From assembly GCA_022822575.1 (NCBI GenBank), contig JAJEBJ010000285.1:1-6157 (forward strand): a DNA stretch of 6,157 nucleotides, read 5' to 3'. This DNA is from Alphaproteobacteria bacterium. Its GTDB lineage: Bacteria; Pseudomonadota; Alphaproteobacteria; SP197. The translations under genes and the position numbers were made by a program. Positions 1-6,157 of this stretch are shown one piece after another. Position 1 is the stretch's first letter; the number at the start of each line of letters is the position of its first letter. The notes below the pieces were generated by a model. It did no database searches. It worked only from the letters and a program-made list of their open reading frames with translations, and was not told the origin of the DNA.

Positions 1-1460
1 TCCATGGTGCTCATGGGTGGTGACAACCGGCCCTGACTGATCACGCACAGGCGGTCCGAAATCTCCATGAGTTCCTCGAGGTCCTGGGAGATGACGAGCA
101 CCGCCGCACCATCGCTGGCAAGGTCGATGAGCGCCTGGCGAACCGCTGCGGCGGAACCCGCATCGACACCCCAAGTGGGTTGCAGCGCAATGATGATGCC
201 CGGTTTGTGCGAGATTTCCCTGCCGATGATGAACTTCTGGAGATTGCCGCCGGAAAGACTGGATGCCGGCTGCATCACGCCCGGTGTCCTGACATCAAAA
301 TCCCTCACCACGGCAGACGCGAAGGCACGGGCGCGGGCGCTTCTGATCATCCCCCGGTTCACGAGCCTCGATGTCGTGGCGCCCGACAGCAGGGCATTTT
401 CCCACAGCGACATCTGTGGCACCGCACCGTGTCCCAGGCGCTCTTCCGGAACGAAGACCATGCCAGCGCCGCGCCGCCGGTTGGGCCCGGATGCGCCCAC
501 GGGACGGCCGTCCGCCAGGATTGTGGCATCGTCGGCCAGTGGTGTTTCCCCCGAGAGGGCATCCATAAGTTCCTGTTGTCCGTTGCCGGCAATACCGGCA
601 ATTCCCAGAACCTCGCCGGCGAGAACCTCGAAGGAGATGTCCTTCAGCGGCGTGCCGTGGAGACGGGAGGATTCAAGGGTTAGGTGTTTCACTTCAAGAC
701 GCGGTGATGCGCTTCCCGCCACCGATGTGCGCCGCGGCAGGGTAAGGTCCGAACCGATCATGAGTTCGGCGAGTTCGTGGGCCGAGCGGGTGGCGGGGTC
801 GCACTCGGCAACCACGCGGCCACCCCTCATGATCGTCGCCCTGTGGCACAGGTCTCGGATTTCCTGGAGCTTGTGACTGATGTAGAGAATCGAGACCCCG
901 TCTTCCGAAAGCTGACGCAGAGTGGCAAAGAGACTCTCGACTTCCTGGGGTGTGAGCACGGATGTCGGTTCGTCCATGATGAGAAGGCGCGGCTCCTGCA
1001 GAAGGCAGCGAACCACCTCGATGCGCTGGCGTTCTCCCACGGAGAGTGCGTGAACGTGGCGCCCGGGATCGAGAGGCAGGCCATAGCGCCGTGACACGTC
1101 GTGAATGCGTTCCTCGAGTCCGGATCGGGCGAAGGAACGTGGCAGGCCGAGGGCGATGTTCTCGGCCACCGTCATGGCGTCAAAGAGGGAGAAGTGCTGG
1201 AACACCATGGCGCTGCCAAGCCGACGTGCCGCCTTCGGATTGGCAATGCGTTGAGGTGTGCCCTCCCAGAAGAGGGTTCCGCTGTCTGCGGACTGGACCC
1301 CGTAGATGAACTTGACCAGGGTGGACTTGCCGGCTCCATTCTCGCCAAGAAGCGCATGAATTTCACCGGCTTCGACAGCAAGGTTCACATCGTCGTTGGC
1401 AACGACGCCGGGATAGCGCCGGGTCACGCCCTCAAGGCGGAGTCGGGGTTCAGTGCTCAC
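1..1460 (-). CDS. ABC transporter ATPase with two fused nucleotide-binding domains, BMP/RbsA (nucleoside/sugar) type; 3' end cut by window edge
   Basis: This is the ATP-hydrolysing cytoplasmic subunit of an importer. I translated 486 codons without a stop before the left edge; relatives are about 500-530 residues, so only the C-terminal tail should be missing. Domain 1 (about 5-240) has Walker A GENGAGKST (39-47), Q-loop Gln88, signature LSVGERQ (139-145), Walker B LLIMDEP (159-165) and switch His196. Domain 2 (about 254-486) has a lysine-less P-loop (GIAGIAGNGQQE, 286-297), signature LSGGNLQ (402-408), an altered Walker B ending in QPTWGVD (427-433) and ISQDLEE (457-463). A tandem domain with a degenerate second ATP site is usual for ribose/nucleoside importers of the RbsA and BMP groups. 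The GTG start at 1460 shares GTGA with the xdhB stop; an in-frame GTG at 1466 is an alternative, and the ribosome binding site is weak, which suggests translational coupling. A purine or nucleoside substrate is inferred from the neighbours only. Permeases and binding protein are not in the window. Confidence 0.95.
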   Translation of the reverse strand, partial: MSTEPRLRLEGVTRRYPGVVANDDVNLAVEAGEIHALLGENGAGKSTLVKFIYGVQSADSGTLFWEGTPQRIANPKAARRLGSAMVFQHFSLFDAMTVAENIALGLPRSFARSGLEERIHDVSRRYGLPLDPGRHVHALSVGERQRIEVVRCLLQEPRLLIMDEPTSVLTPQEVESLFATLRQLSEDGVSILYISHKLQEIRDLCHRATIMRGGRVVAECDPATRSAHELAELMIGSDLTLPRRTSVAGSASPRLEVKHLTLESSRLHGTPLKDISFEVLAGEVLGIAGIAGNGQQELMDALSGETPLADDATILADGRPVGASGPNRRRGAGMVFVPEERLGHGAVPQMSLWENALLSGATTSRLVNRGMIRSARARAFASAVVRDFDVRTPGVMQPASSLSGGNLQKFIIGREISHKPGIIIALQPTWGVDAGSAAAVRQALIDLASDGAAVLVISQDLEELMEISDRLCVISQGRLSPPMSTM

Positions 1461-3769
1461 CGGCACTCGTCGCGGGCAAGAATGTCATCAACCGCCATGA
1501 GAATGGCCTCCGGTGTCGCCGGAGCGTCAAGGCGCGGCAGATGACGGTATCCGGCAAGGCGCGCGACAGCATCGCGGATGGCCAGCCATACCGAAATGGC
1601 GAGGAGAAGAGGCGGTTCGCCGACCGCCTTCGACCGGTAGATGGTCGGCACCGGATTGGGCATGTCGGGCAGGATGTGGACATTGAAGTCCGGCGCCACA
1701 TCGCGGCTTCCGGGAATCTTGTAGGTCGAGGGGCCGTGGGTCAGCAGGTGACCGTCAGCGTCCCATACCAGTTCTTCGGAGGTCAGCCAGCCCTGTCCCT
1801 GAACAAAGCCCCCCTCGATCTGTCCGATGTCGATGGCGGGGTTGAGTGATGCGCCGCAGTCCTGGAGGATGTCGGTCTTCAGGACCCGCGATTCACCGGT
1901 CAGCGTATCGATCACCACGACCGCCATGGCGGCGCCGAACGTGTAGTAGTGCACGGGATGGCCTGTCATGGTGTCCGCATCCCAGGTGATGCCCGGCGTG
2001 GCGTAGTAGCCGGTCGCAGACAGTGACACCCGTTCGTCCCAGGAGAGCTGCGCGAGGCGGGCAAAGGAGATGCTCTCGTTGCCGGCGTAGATGCGCCCTT
2101 GACGAAACTCGATAGTCTCGACCTCAGCACCCAGCTCCCGCGCCGCCACATCCGCCATGCGATTCCTGATGGCCGTGGCGGCATTGAAGGCCGCCATGCC
2201 GTTGAGGTCCGATCCCGAGGAGGCCGCGGTGGCCACCGTGTTGGGGACCTTGTCGGTGCGCGTGGCCGAGACCTTGACGTCCCCCAGGGCGATGCCGAAG
2301 ACCGAGGCGACCACCTGGGCAACCTTGATGAAAAGGCCCTGTCCCATCTCGGTGCCGCCGTGGTTGAGGTGGACGCTCCCGTCCGTGTAGACATGGACGA
2401 GAGCGCCGGCCTGGTTGAGGCGCGGCACGTTGAAGGAGATGCCGAACTTGGCCGGCATCATCGCGATACCCTTCTTCAGCGTTCGGTTTGCGGCATTGAA
2501 GCGCTCGATTTCCTGGCAGGTTCCCTCCCAGTCCGCAGCCCTGCGGAGCTGTGTGACGACCGTGCCGATGAGATTGTGGGAAACCTGCTGACCATAGGGT
2601 GTCGTGTTGCGGTCTTCGGTCCCGTACCAGTTAACATCGCGCACCTCATCGACGTCGATGCCGAGGTGCCGGGCGACATGTTCAACGACCGTTTCGATGG
2701 CGAGCATGCCCTGGGGCCCACCGAACCCGCGGAATGCCGTATTGGAGACGGTGTTGGTCCGGCAGGGATAGCCGCGCGCGGTGATGTTCGGAAGGAAGTA
2801 GCAGTTGTCGACATGGCACATGGCGCGGGTGAGAACCGACGAACTGAGATCGGCGACATTGCCGGCCCTCAGGGCGATCGTGATGTCGACACCTTCGATC
2901 CTGCCCCGGGAATCGAATCCTGCCGTGTAGCGGAAGAGACCGTCATGGCGTTTGCCGGTGACGATCATGTCGGCATCCCTTCTGAGCCGGAGCTTTGCCG
3001 GTTGCCCTGTCTTCGTGGCCACGAGCGCGGCAATCGCGGCGATGATCGATCCCTGGCTCTCCTTGCCGCCGAAGCCACCACCCATCCGCCGCACCTCGAC
3101 CGTGACGGAAGAAAACGGGAGGCCGAGAACCGTAGCCACGGCATGCTGGACTTCCGTTGGATGCTGGGTGGAACTGAAGACGTCAAGGTCGCCATTGTCG
3201 CGGGGCACTGCCAGGGCAATGTGGCCTTCAAGGTAGAAGTGATCCTGACCGCCACAGCGAACTTCTCCGCTGATCCGGTGGGGTGCTCCGGCAATGGCAG
3301 CGTCGGCGTCTCCGCGCCTCATGGTCTGCGGCGCCGACGTGTAGGCCTCCTGGCTGAGGGCCTCATCGATGGTGAGAAGAGCAGGACGTTCTGACCAGGT
3401 GACGTCGACGAGACCGGCCGCCGCAAAGGCCTGGTCAAAGGTTGTGGCGGCGACCGCCGCCACAGGCGCTCCAGCATAATCTGCCACGTCGAAGGCGAGC
3501 GCTGGTTCACCGCCAGTGATCGGGCCGATGTCGTTGGTCCCGGGGATGTCGGCGGCTGTCAGCACGGCGTGGACGCCGGACGAGGCACGTGCCGCCGCCG
3601 GATCGATGTCGACAATCTCGGCATGGGCATGGGGAGAGGTCACCAGAACCACCTCGAGGGTGCCAGGAAGTTCCGGGATGTCATCGATGAATCGTGCCCT
3701 GCCGGTGACGTGCTCCAGGGCGCTGTCATGCGCGGCCCTTGCAAACACCGCTGTGTCCGAGGCATTCAT
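1457..3769 (-). CDS. xdhB: Xanthine dehydrogenase, molybdopterin-binding (large) subunit XdhB
   Basis: This is the catalytic molybdenum subunit that hydroxylates hypoxanthine to xanthine and xanthine to urate in the cytoplasm, passing electrons to XdhA. Its 770 residues match the roughly 780 expected for the split bacterial enzyme. The N-terminal part (about 15-135) is the a/b-hammerhead domain, starting with HVTGRARFIDD (20-30); the rest is the molybdopterin domain. Visible active-site motifs are GGQDHFYLE (173-181; Gln175 near the molybdenum), MGGGFGGKE (229-237; Glu237 matches bovine Glu802), AFRGFGGPQ (345-353; Arg347 matches bovine Arg880), GGTEMGQGL (471-479) and KAVGEPPLL (714-722; Glu718 matches the catalytic base, bovine Glu1261). 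Nothing essential is missing, so the enzyme should be active on xanthine rather than being an uncharacterised aldehyde-oxidase relative. The ATG shares ATGA with the xdhA stop and has a strong GAGGTGA seven bases upstream. The naming follows the Rhodobacter capsulatus convention; E. coli uses xdhA for this subunit. Confidence 0.97.
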   Translation of the reverse strand: MNASDTAVFARAAHDSALEHVTGRARFIDDIPELPGTLEVVLVTSPHAHAEIVDIDPAAARASSGVHAVLTAADIPGTNDIGPITGGEPALAFDVADYAGAPVAAVAATTFDQAFAAAGLVDVTWSERPALLTIDEALSQEAYTSAPQTMRRGDADAAIAGAPHRISGEVRCGGQDHFYLEGHIALAVPRDNGDLDVFSSTQHPTEVQHAVATVLGLPFSSVTVEVRRMGGGFGGKESQGSIIAAIAALVATKTGQPAKLRLRRDADMIVTGKRHDGLFRYTAGFDSRGRIEGVDITIALRAGNVADLSSSVLTRAMCHVDNCYFLPNITARGYPCRTNTVSNTAFRGFGGPQGMLAIETVVEHVARHLGIDVDEVRDVNWYGTEDRNTTPYGQQVSHNLIGTVVTQLRRAADWEGTCQEIERFNAANRTLKKGIAMMPAKFGISFNVPRLNQAGALVHVYTDGSVHLNHGGTEMGQGLFIKVAQVVASVFGIALGDVKVSATRTDKVPNTVATAASSGSDLNGMAAFNAATAIRNRMADVAARELGAEVETIEFRQGRIYAGNESISFARLAQLSWDERVSLSATGYYATPGITWDADTMTGHPVHYYTFGAAMAVVVIDTLTGESRVLKTDILQDCGASLNPAIDIGQIEGGFVQGQGWLTSEELVWDADGHLLTHGPSTYKIPGSRDVAPDFNVHILPDMPNPVPTIYRSKAVGEPPLLLAISVWLAIRDAVARLAGYRHLPRLDAPATPEAILMAVDDILARDECR

Positions 3770-5205
3770 GCTTGGTTCACCTCGACGGCCGACTCCCCGG
3801 CGACGTCACGGTAGAGACGGACGAGGAGATTGGCGGCCACCCTGAGACGATAGGCCGCACTCGCCCTTTGGTCGTCGATGGGTGAGAAGTCGCGTTCCAT
3901 GGCGCGTCCGGCGTCCCTCATGGTGTTCTCAGACCATGTCCGACCGACTAGGGCGCGCTCGGTTTCGAGTGCCCGGGCCGGCACCGCGGCCATGCCGCCG
4001 AACGCGATGCGCATGTCCACGATGAGGCCGTTGCGGAGGACAACACGGAAAGCGCCAATCACCGCCGAGATATCCTGATCATGGCGTTTCGAGATTTTCC
4101 AGGCGCGGAAGATGGTTCCGTCAGCAGGCCTCGGGATCCTGATCCTGGCGATGACCTCCGTGTCACCAAGCGCCGTGCGCCGGTACGCACAGAAGAACTC
4201 CTCCACGGGCAGGCTGCGTTCACCATCCGGGCCCGCGAGGTCCAGTTCCGCATTCAGTGCCATGAGACAGGGCGCAAGATCACCGATCGGTGAGGCGTTG
4301 GCGAGATTGCCGGCGACGGTGGCGACATTGCGGATCTGCCGCGAGCCGAAGCGGCGCATGATGGCGCCCAGAGCAGGCCATGCCTGTTCACATGCGGGGA
4401 GCGCTTCCGAGATCGTCACCGCGCCGCCGATGTGGAGGGCATCGGGCGTTTCCTTCAGCAGACGCATTTCGCGTACATGGGAGGTGGAGATGGTGACCGC
4501 GGCGTGACGGCGTTCCTTGCTGAACTGCAATCCGACATCCGTGCCGCCGGCAAGCAGCAGGGCCTCGGAGTGGGATCGTTTGAGGGTGAGCAGCGCGTCA
4601 AGGGTCACTGGCGCAAGCCAGATGGCCTTCCCGATTGCCAGCGATTCCTGCGGTGCTGGCATCGTTCCATCGGGAGTCTCCCGGTCCGGTGGGGCATTCC
4701 GGCACGCCTGGCGTGCCGCCTCGACGATGGGGCGATAGCCGGTGCAACGGCAAAGGTTGCCCGCAAGGGCCTCGTGAATGGCGTCATCGTCCGGGGTCAC
4801 GCTCTCCTGGCGCAATGCCCAGAGTGCCATGACAAACCCGGGAGTGCAGAACCCGCACTGGCTGGCGTGACAGGATATCATCGCCTGCTGAACGGGATCG
4901 GGAGTCTCATCCCTGCCGGACAGACCCTCAACCGTCATGAGGCGGGCGCCGTCCAGCTGACCCACAGTGTAGAGGCACGCGTTGACGGCCTCGGCCCGGG
5001 TGCTGCCGTGACGCACCACGGCAACGGTACAGGCGCCGCAATCCCCCTCCGCACATCCCTCCTTGGTGCCTCTGAGACCGGCCTCGCCGCGCAGGTAGTC
5101 CAGTACCGTCATTGTCGGGACGACAGACGGGGCCTCGTGCGCCGTGCCGTTCAGAAGGAAGCGCACGCCCATCTTCCGGCCGGTTCTACTGAGTGGGGGC
5201 GCCAT
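3766..5205 (-). CDS. xdhA: Xanthine dehydrogenase, 2Fe-2S and FAD-binding (small) subunit XdhA
   Basis: This is the electron-transfer subunit, which carries electrons from the molybdenum centre through two 2Fe-2S clusters to FAD and, in this family, to NAD+. With 479 residues it is close to the R. capsulatus protein (about 460). The plant-type ferredoxin domain (about 13-95) has Cys51, Cys56, Cys59 and Cys77. The second, helical iron-sulfur domain (about 100-170) has QCGFC (Cys117, Cys120) and LCRC (Cys152, Cys154). The FAD domain (about 190-355) shows LAGGTDVGL (218-226) and RNVATVAGNLANASPIGDL (292-310). The C-terminal flavoprotein domain contains ISKRHDQDIS (371-380). All eight cluster cysteines are present. 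Start: the ATG at 5205 overlaps puuD by 20 bases; the ATG at 5172 (Met12) begins just before the conserved VRFLLNG and avoids the overlap. Neither has a good Shine-Dalgarno at normal spacing, since GGAAG directly touches the 5172 ATG. I give the longer form but consider 5172 at least as likely. The stop shares ATGA with xdhB. Confidence 0.95.
   Translation of the reverse strand: MAPPLSRTGRKMGVRFLLNGTAHEAPSVVPTMTVLDYLRGEAGLRGTKEGCAEGDCGACTVAVVRHGSTRAEAVNACLYTVGQLDGARLMTVEGLSGRDETPDPVQQAMISCHASQCGFCTPGFVMALWALRQESVTPDDDAIHEALAGNLCRCTGYRPIVEAARQACRNAPPDRETPDGTMPAPQESLAIGKAIWLAPVTLDALLTLKRSHSEALLLAGGTDVGLQFSKERRHAAVTISTSHVREMRLLKETPDALHIGGAVTISEALPACEQAWPALGAIMRRFGSRQIRNVATVAGNLANASPIGDLAPCLMALNAELDLAGPDGERSLPVEEFFCAYRRTALGDTEVIARIRIPRPADGTIFRAWKISKRHDQDISAVIGAFRVVLRNGLIVDMRIAFGGMAAVPARALETERALVGRTWSENTMRDAGRAMERDFSPIDDQRASAAYRLRVAANLLVRLYRDVAGESAVEVNQA
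3777..3783 (-). promoter_or_regulatory. Ribosome binding site of xdhB
   Basis: GAGGTGA on the minus strand lies seven bases before the xdhB ATG at 3769, inside the last codons of xdhA. It is the best Shine-Dalgarno match at any of the gene junctions here and fixes the xdhB start. It implies that the large subunit can recruit ribosomes itself as well as by coupling through the ATGA overlap. Confidence 0.8.
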
Positions 5206-6157
5206 GACGGATCCAGAGACCGAGAAGCCGCCGCTCCTCGGGTGTCATGCCGGTTTCGTTGCCAAGCGGCATCGTGTCGGTCTCCACCGTCGTGATCCTG
5301 ATCGCCTCGACGTGGCTCAGAATCTCGGCGGCGGTGTTGAAGCGGACATCCTTCGGCGGGGCGTCGAAGTTCTCGTGGCGGGGTTCGGCCGCATGGCACG
5401 AAAGGCAGCGATCATTGATGATCTTCCTGACTTCGCTGAAGGCGACCCGTTCGGTCACAGGGCCAGGCGTTCCTCGCTCGAGGGTTGGCCAGGAGGCAAT
5501 GATGGCCGCACCCAGGAAAGGGAAGACGGCCGCCGCCAGGGGCCAGGCCTGTTGCCTGCCGACGTTGCGCAGGTTGAACCAATGACGCACCAGCGCGCCG
5601 GAAATCGAGATGGCGATCAGGAGCAGCCAGTTCAGGGAATGTCCGAACGTCATCGGGTAATGACTGCTGATCATGATGAAGACGACCGGCAACGTCAGGT
5701 AATTGTTGTGGACCGAACGCTGCTTGGCCTGTCTGCCCAGAAGGGGGTCGGGTTCCTCACCGGCGAGACGTGCCGCAATCAGCTTGGTTTGGGCCGGAAT
5801 GATGCGCACGAAGACGTTGATGACCATGACAATGCCAATCAGCGCGCCGACATGCATGTAGGCCGCGCGGCCCGTGAAGATCTGAGTCAGGGCGATGGCG
5901 ACGGCCGCGAGCACGATGATGGAAAGCACATTGGCAGGGAGGGGGTTTTCGGCGCCGATTCGCGATGCGAAGAGGGCGTCATAGGCGAACCAGCCGACCA
6001 CCAGGGTAGCGACTCCGACCCCCACCGCTTCCAGACGGCTGAGCGATCCGGAACCTGCCTCCACAAGATAGGACTCGGCGCCGAGGTAGTAGACGATGGC
6101 GAGCAGCATGACACCGGTGATTCCGGTGAATCCCGCTTCCCACTTGAACCAGTGCAG
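5186..6157 (-). CDS. puuD: Urate hydroxylase (cytochrome-c-linked urate oxidase) PuuD, 5' end cut by window edge
   Basis: PuuD is an integral membrane enzyme that converts urate to 5-hydroxyisourate and delivers the electrons to its own C-terminal cytochrome c rather than to O2, so no hydrogen peroxide is made (known for the Agrobacterium enzyme). The frame stays open to the right edge; the 16 codons before the first internal Met encode LHWFKWEAGFTGITGV, a conserved PuuD stretch, so the true start lies outside and roughly 70-90 residues, probably with the first helix, are missing (estimate from the family). Of the 323 visible residues, about seven hydrophobic segments lie near 11-28, 46-63, 74-94, 99-119, 153-166, 173-194 and 203-222. 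The family motif VHNNYLTLP is at 149-157, with HYP at 166-168. The cytochrome domain has haem site CLSCH (251-255) and TMPLGNETGM (295-304), whose Met296 is the likely axial ligand. The gene ends 20 bases inside, or 13 bases before, xdhA, depending on the xdhA start. Confidence 0.95.
   Translation of the reverse strand: MHWFKWEAGFTGITGVMLLAIVYYLGAESYLVEAGSGSLSRLEAVGVGVATLVVGWFAYDALFASRIGAENPLPANVLSIIVLAAVAIALTQIFTGRAAYMHVGALIGIVMVINVFVRIIPAQTKLIAARLAGEEPDPLLGRQAKQRSVHNNYLTLPVVFIMISSHYPMTFGHSLNWLLLIAISISGALVRHWFNLRNVGRQQAWPLAAAVFPFLGAAIIASWPTLERGTPGPVTERVAFSEVRKIINDRCLSCHAAEPRHENFDAPPKDVRFNTAAEILSHVEAIRITTVETDTMPLGNETGMTPEERRLLGLWIRHGAPTQ

Noticed and set aside
67..876. Open frame of 269 codons on the plus strand near the left edge
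   Set aside because: It lies opposite the ABC ATPase frame, which has all expected ABC motifs. The translation is low-complexity Ser/Arg/Ala-rich.
1450..1701. Short minus-strand frame of 83 codons overlapping the end of xdhB
   Set aside because: It is out of frame with xdhB, has no ribosome binding site and gives an Arg/Ser-rich translation. It is a shadow frame.
2099..3394. Open frame of 431 codons on the plus strand, opposite xdhB
   Set aside because: It is antisense to the fully conserved xdhB coding sequence. Its translation is rich in Asp, Gly, Arg and Val with no recognisable fold, as expected for a shadow frame in GC-rich DNA.
3443..3464. Inverted repeat with ten-base arms (TGTGGCGGCG and its complement) and a two-base centre
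   Set aside because: It lies inside xdhB where an Ala/Val-rich stretch (VAAVAATT) is encoded by GC-rich codons. There is no T-run and no gene end, so a terminator or operator role is not supported.
4701..4717. Perfect inverted repeat GGCACGCC-T-GGCGTGCC
   Set aside because: It is within the xdhA coding region, has a one-base centre and no adjacent gene boundary. A chance palindrome in GC-rich DNA is the simplest explanation.
4432..5295. Open frame of 287 codons on the plus strand, opposite xdhA and the puuD end
   Set aside because: It is antisense to xdhA, whose cysteine and FAD motifs prove the minus strand is coding, and it crosses the puuD/xdhA junction. No domain is recognisable.

Overview
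The window is a compact piece of a purine catabolism operon, read entirely from the minus strand. It is GC-rich, with the G/C-biased third positions typical of a high-GC proteobacterium. The pairing of a cytochrome-c-fused membrane urate oxidase (PuuD) with a split two-subunit xanthine dehydrogenase and a BMP/RbsA-type ABC transporter ATPase points to an alphaproteobacterium (Rhizobiales, Rhodobacterales or Rhodospirillales type). That assignment is inferred from gene content, not from a marker gene.

In transcription order (right to left) the layout is: puuD (5' end beyond the right edge, stop at 5186); xdhA, the 2Fe-2S/FAD subunit of xanthine dehydrogenase (3766-5205, start possibly 5172); xdhB, the molybdopterin subunit (1457-3769); and a tandem-domain ABC transporter ATPase beginning with GTG at 1460 and running off the left edge. 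The last gene has no stop codon in the window, but it reads as one uninterrupted frame of 486 codons with two complete ABC signature motifs. There is essentially no intergenic DNA: xdhA/xdhB share ATGA, xdhB/ABC share GTGA, and puuD/xdhA either overlap by 20 bases or are 13 bases apart. No promoter, terminator, RNA gene, mobile element or CRISPR array is visible, and no stretch of 300 bases lacks a gene.

Together the genes describe a route: an ABC importer, probably for a purine or nucleoside (inferred), brings substrate in; XdhAB oxidises hypoxanthine to xanthine and then urate; PuuD oxidises urate to 5-hydroxyisourate and passes electrons to cytochrome c. Key active-site residues of XdhB, all eight iron-sulfur cysteines of XdhA and the CxxCH haem site of PuuD are intact. 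I found no sign of an undescribed system; the points of interest are the tight coupling of import and oxidation, the start of xdhA, and the partners expected outside the window (XdhC, 5-hydroxyisourate hydrolase, ABC permeases and binding protein).
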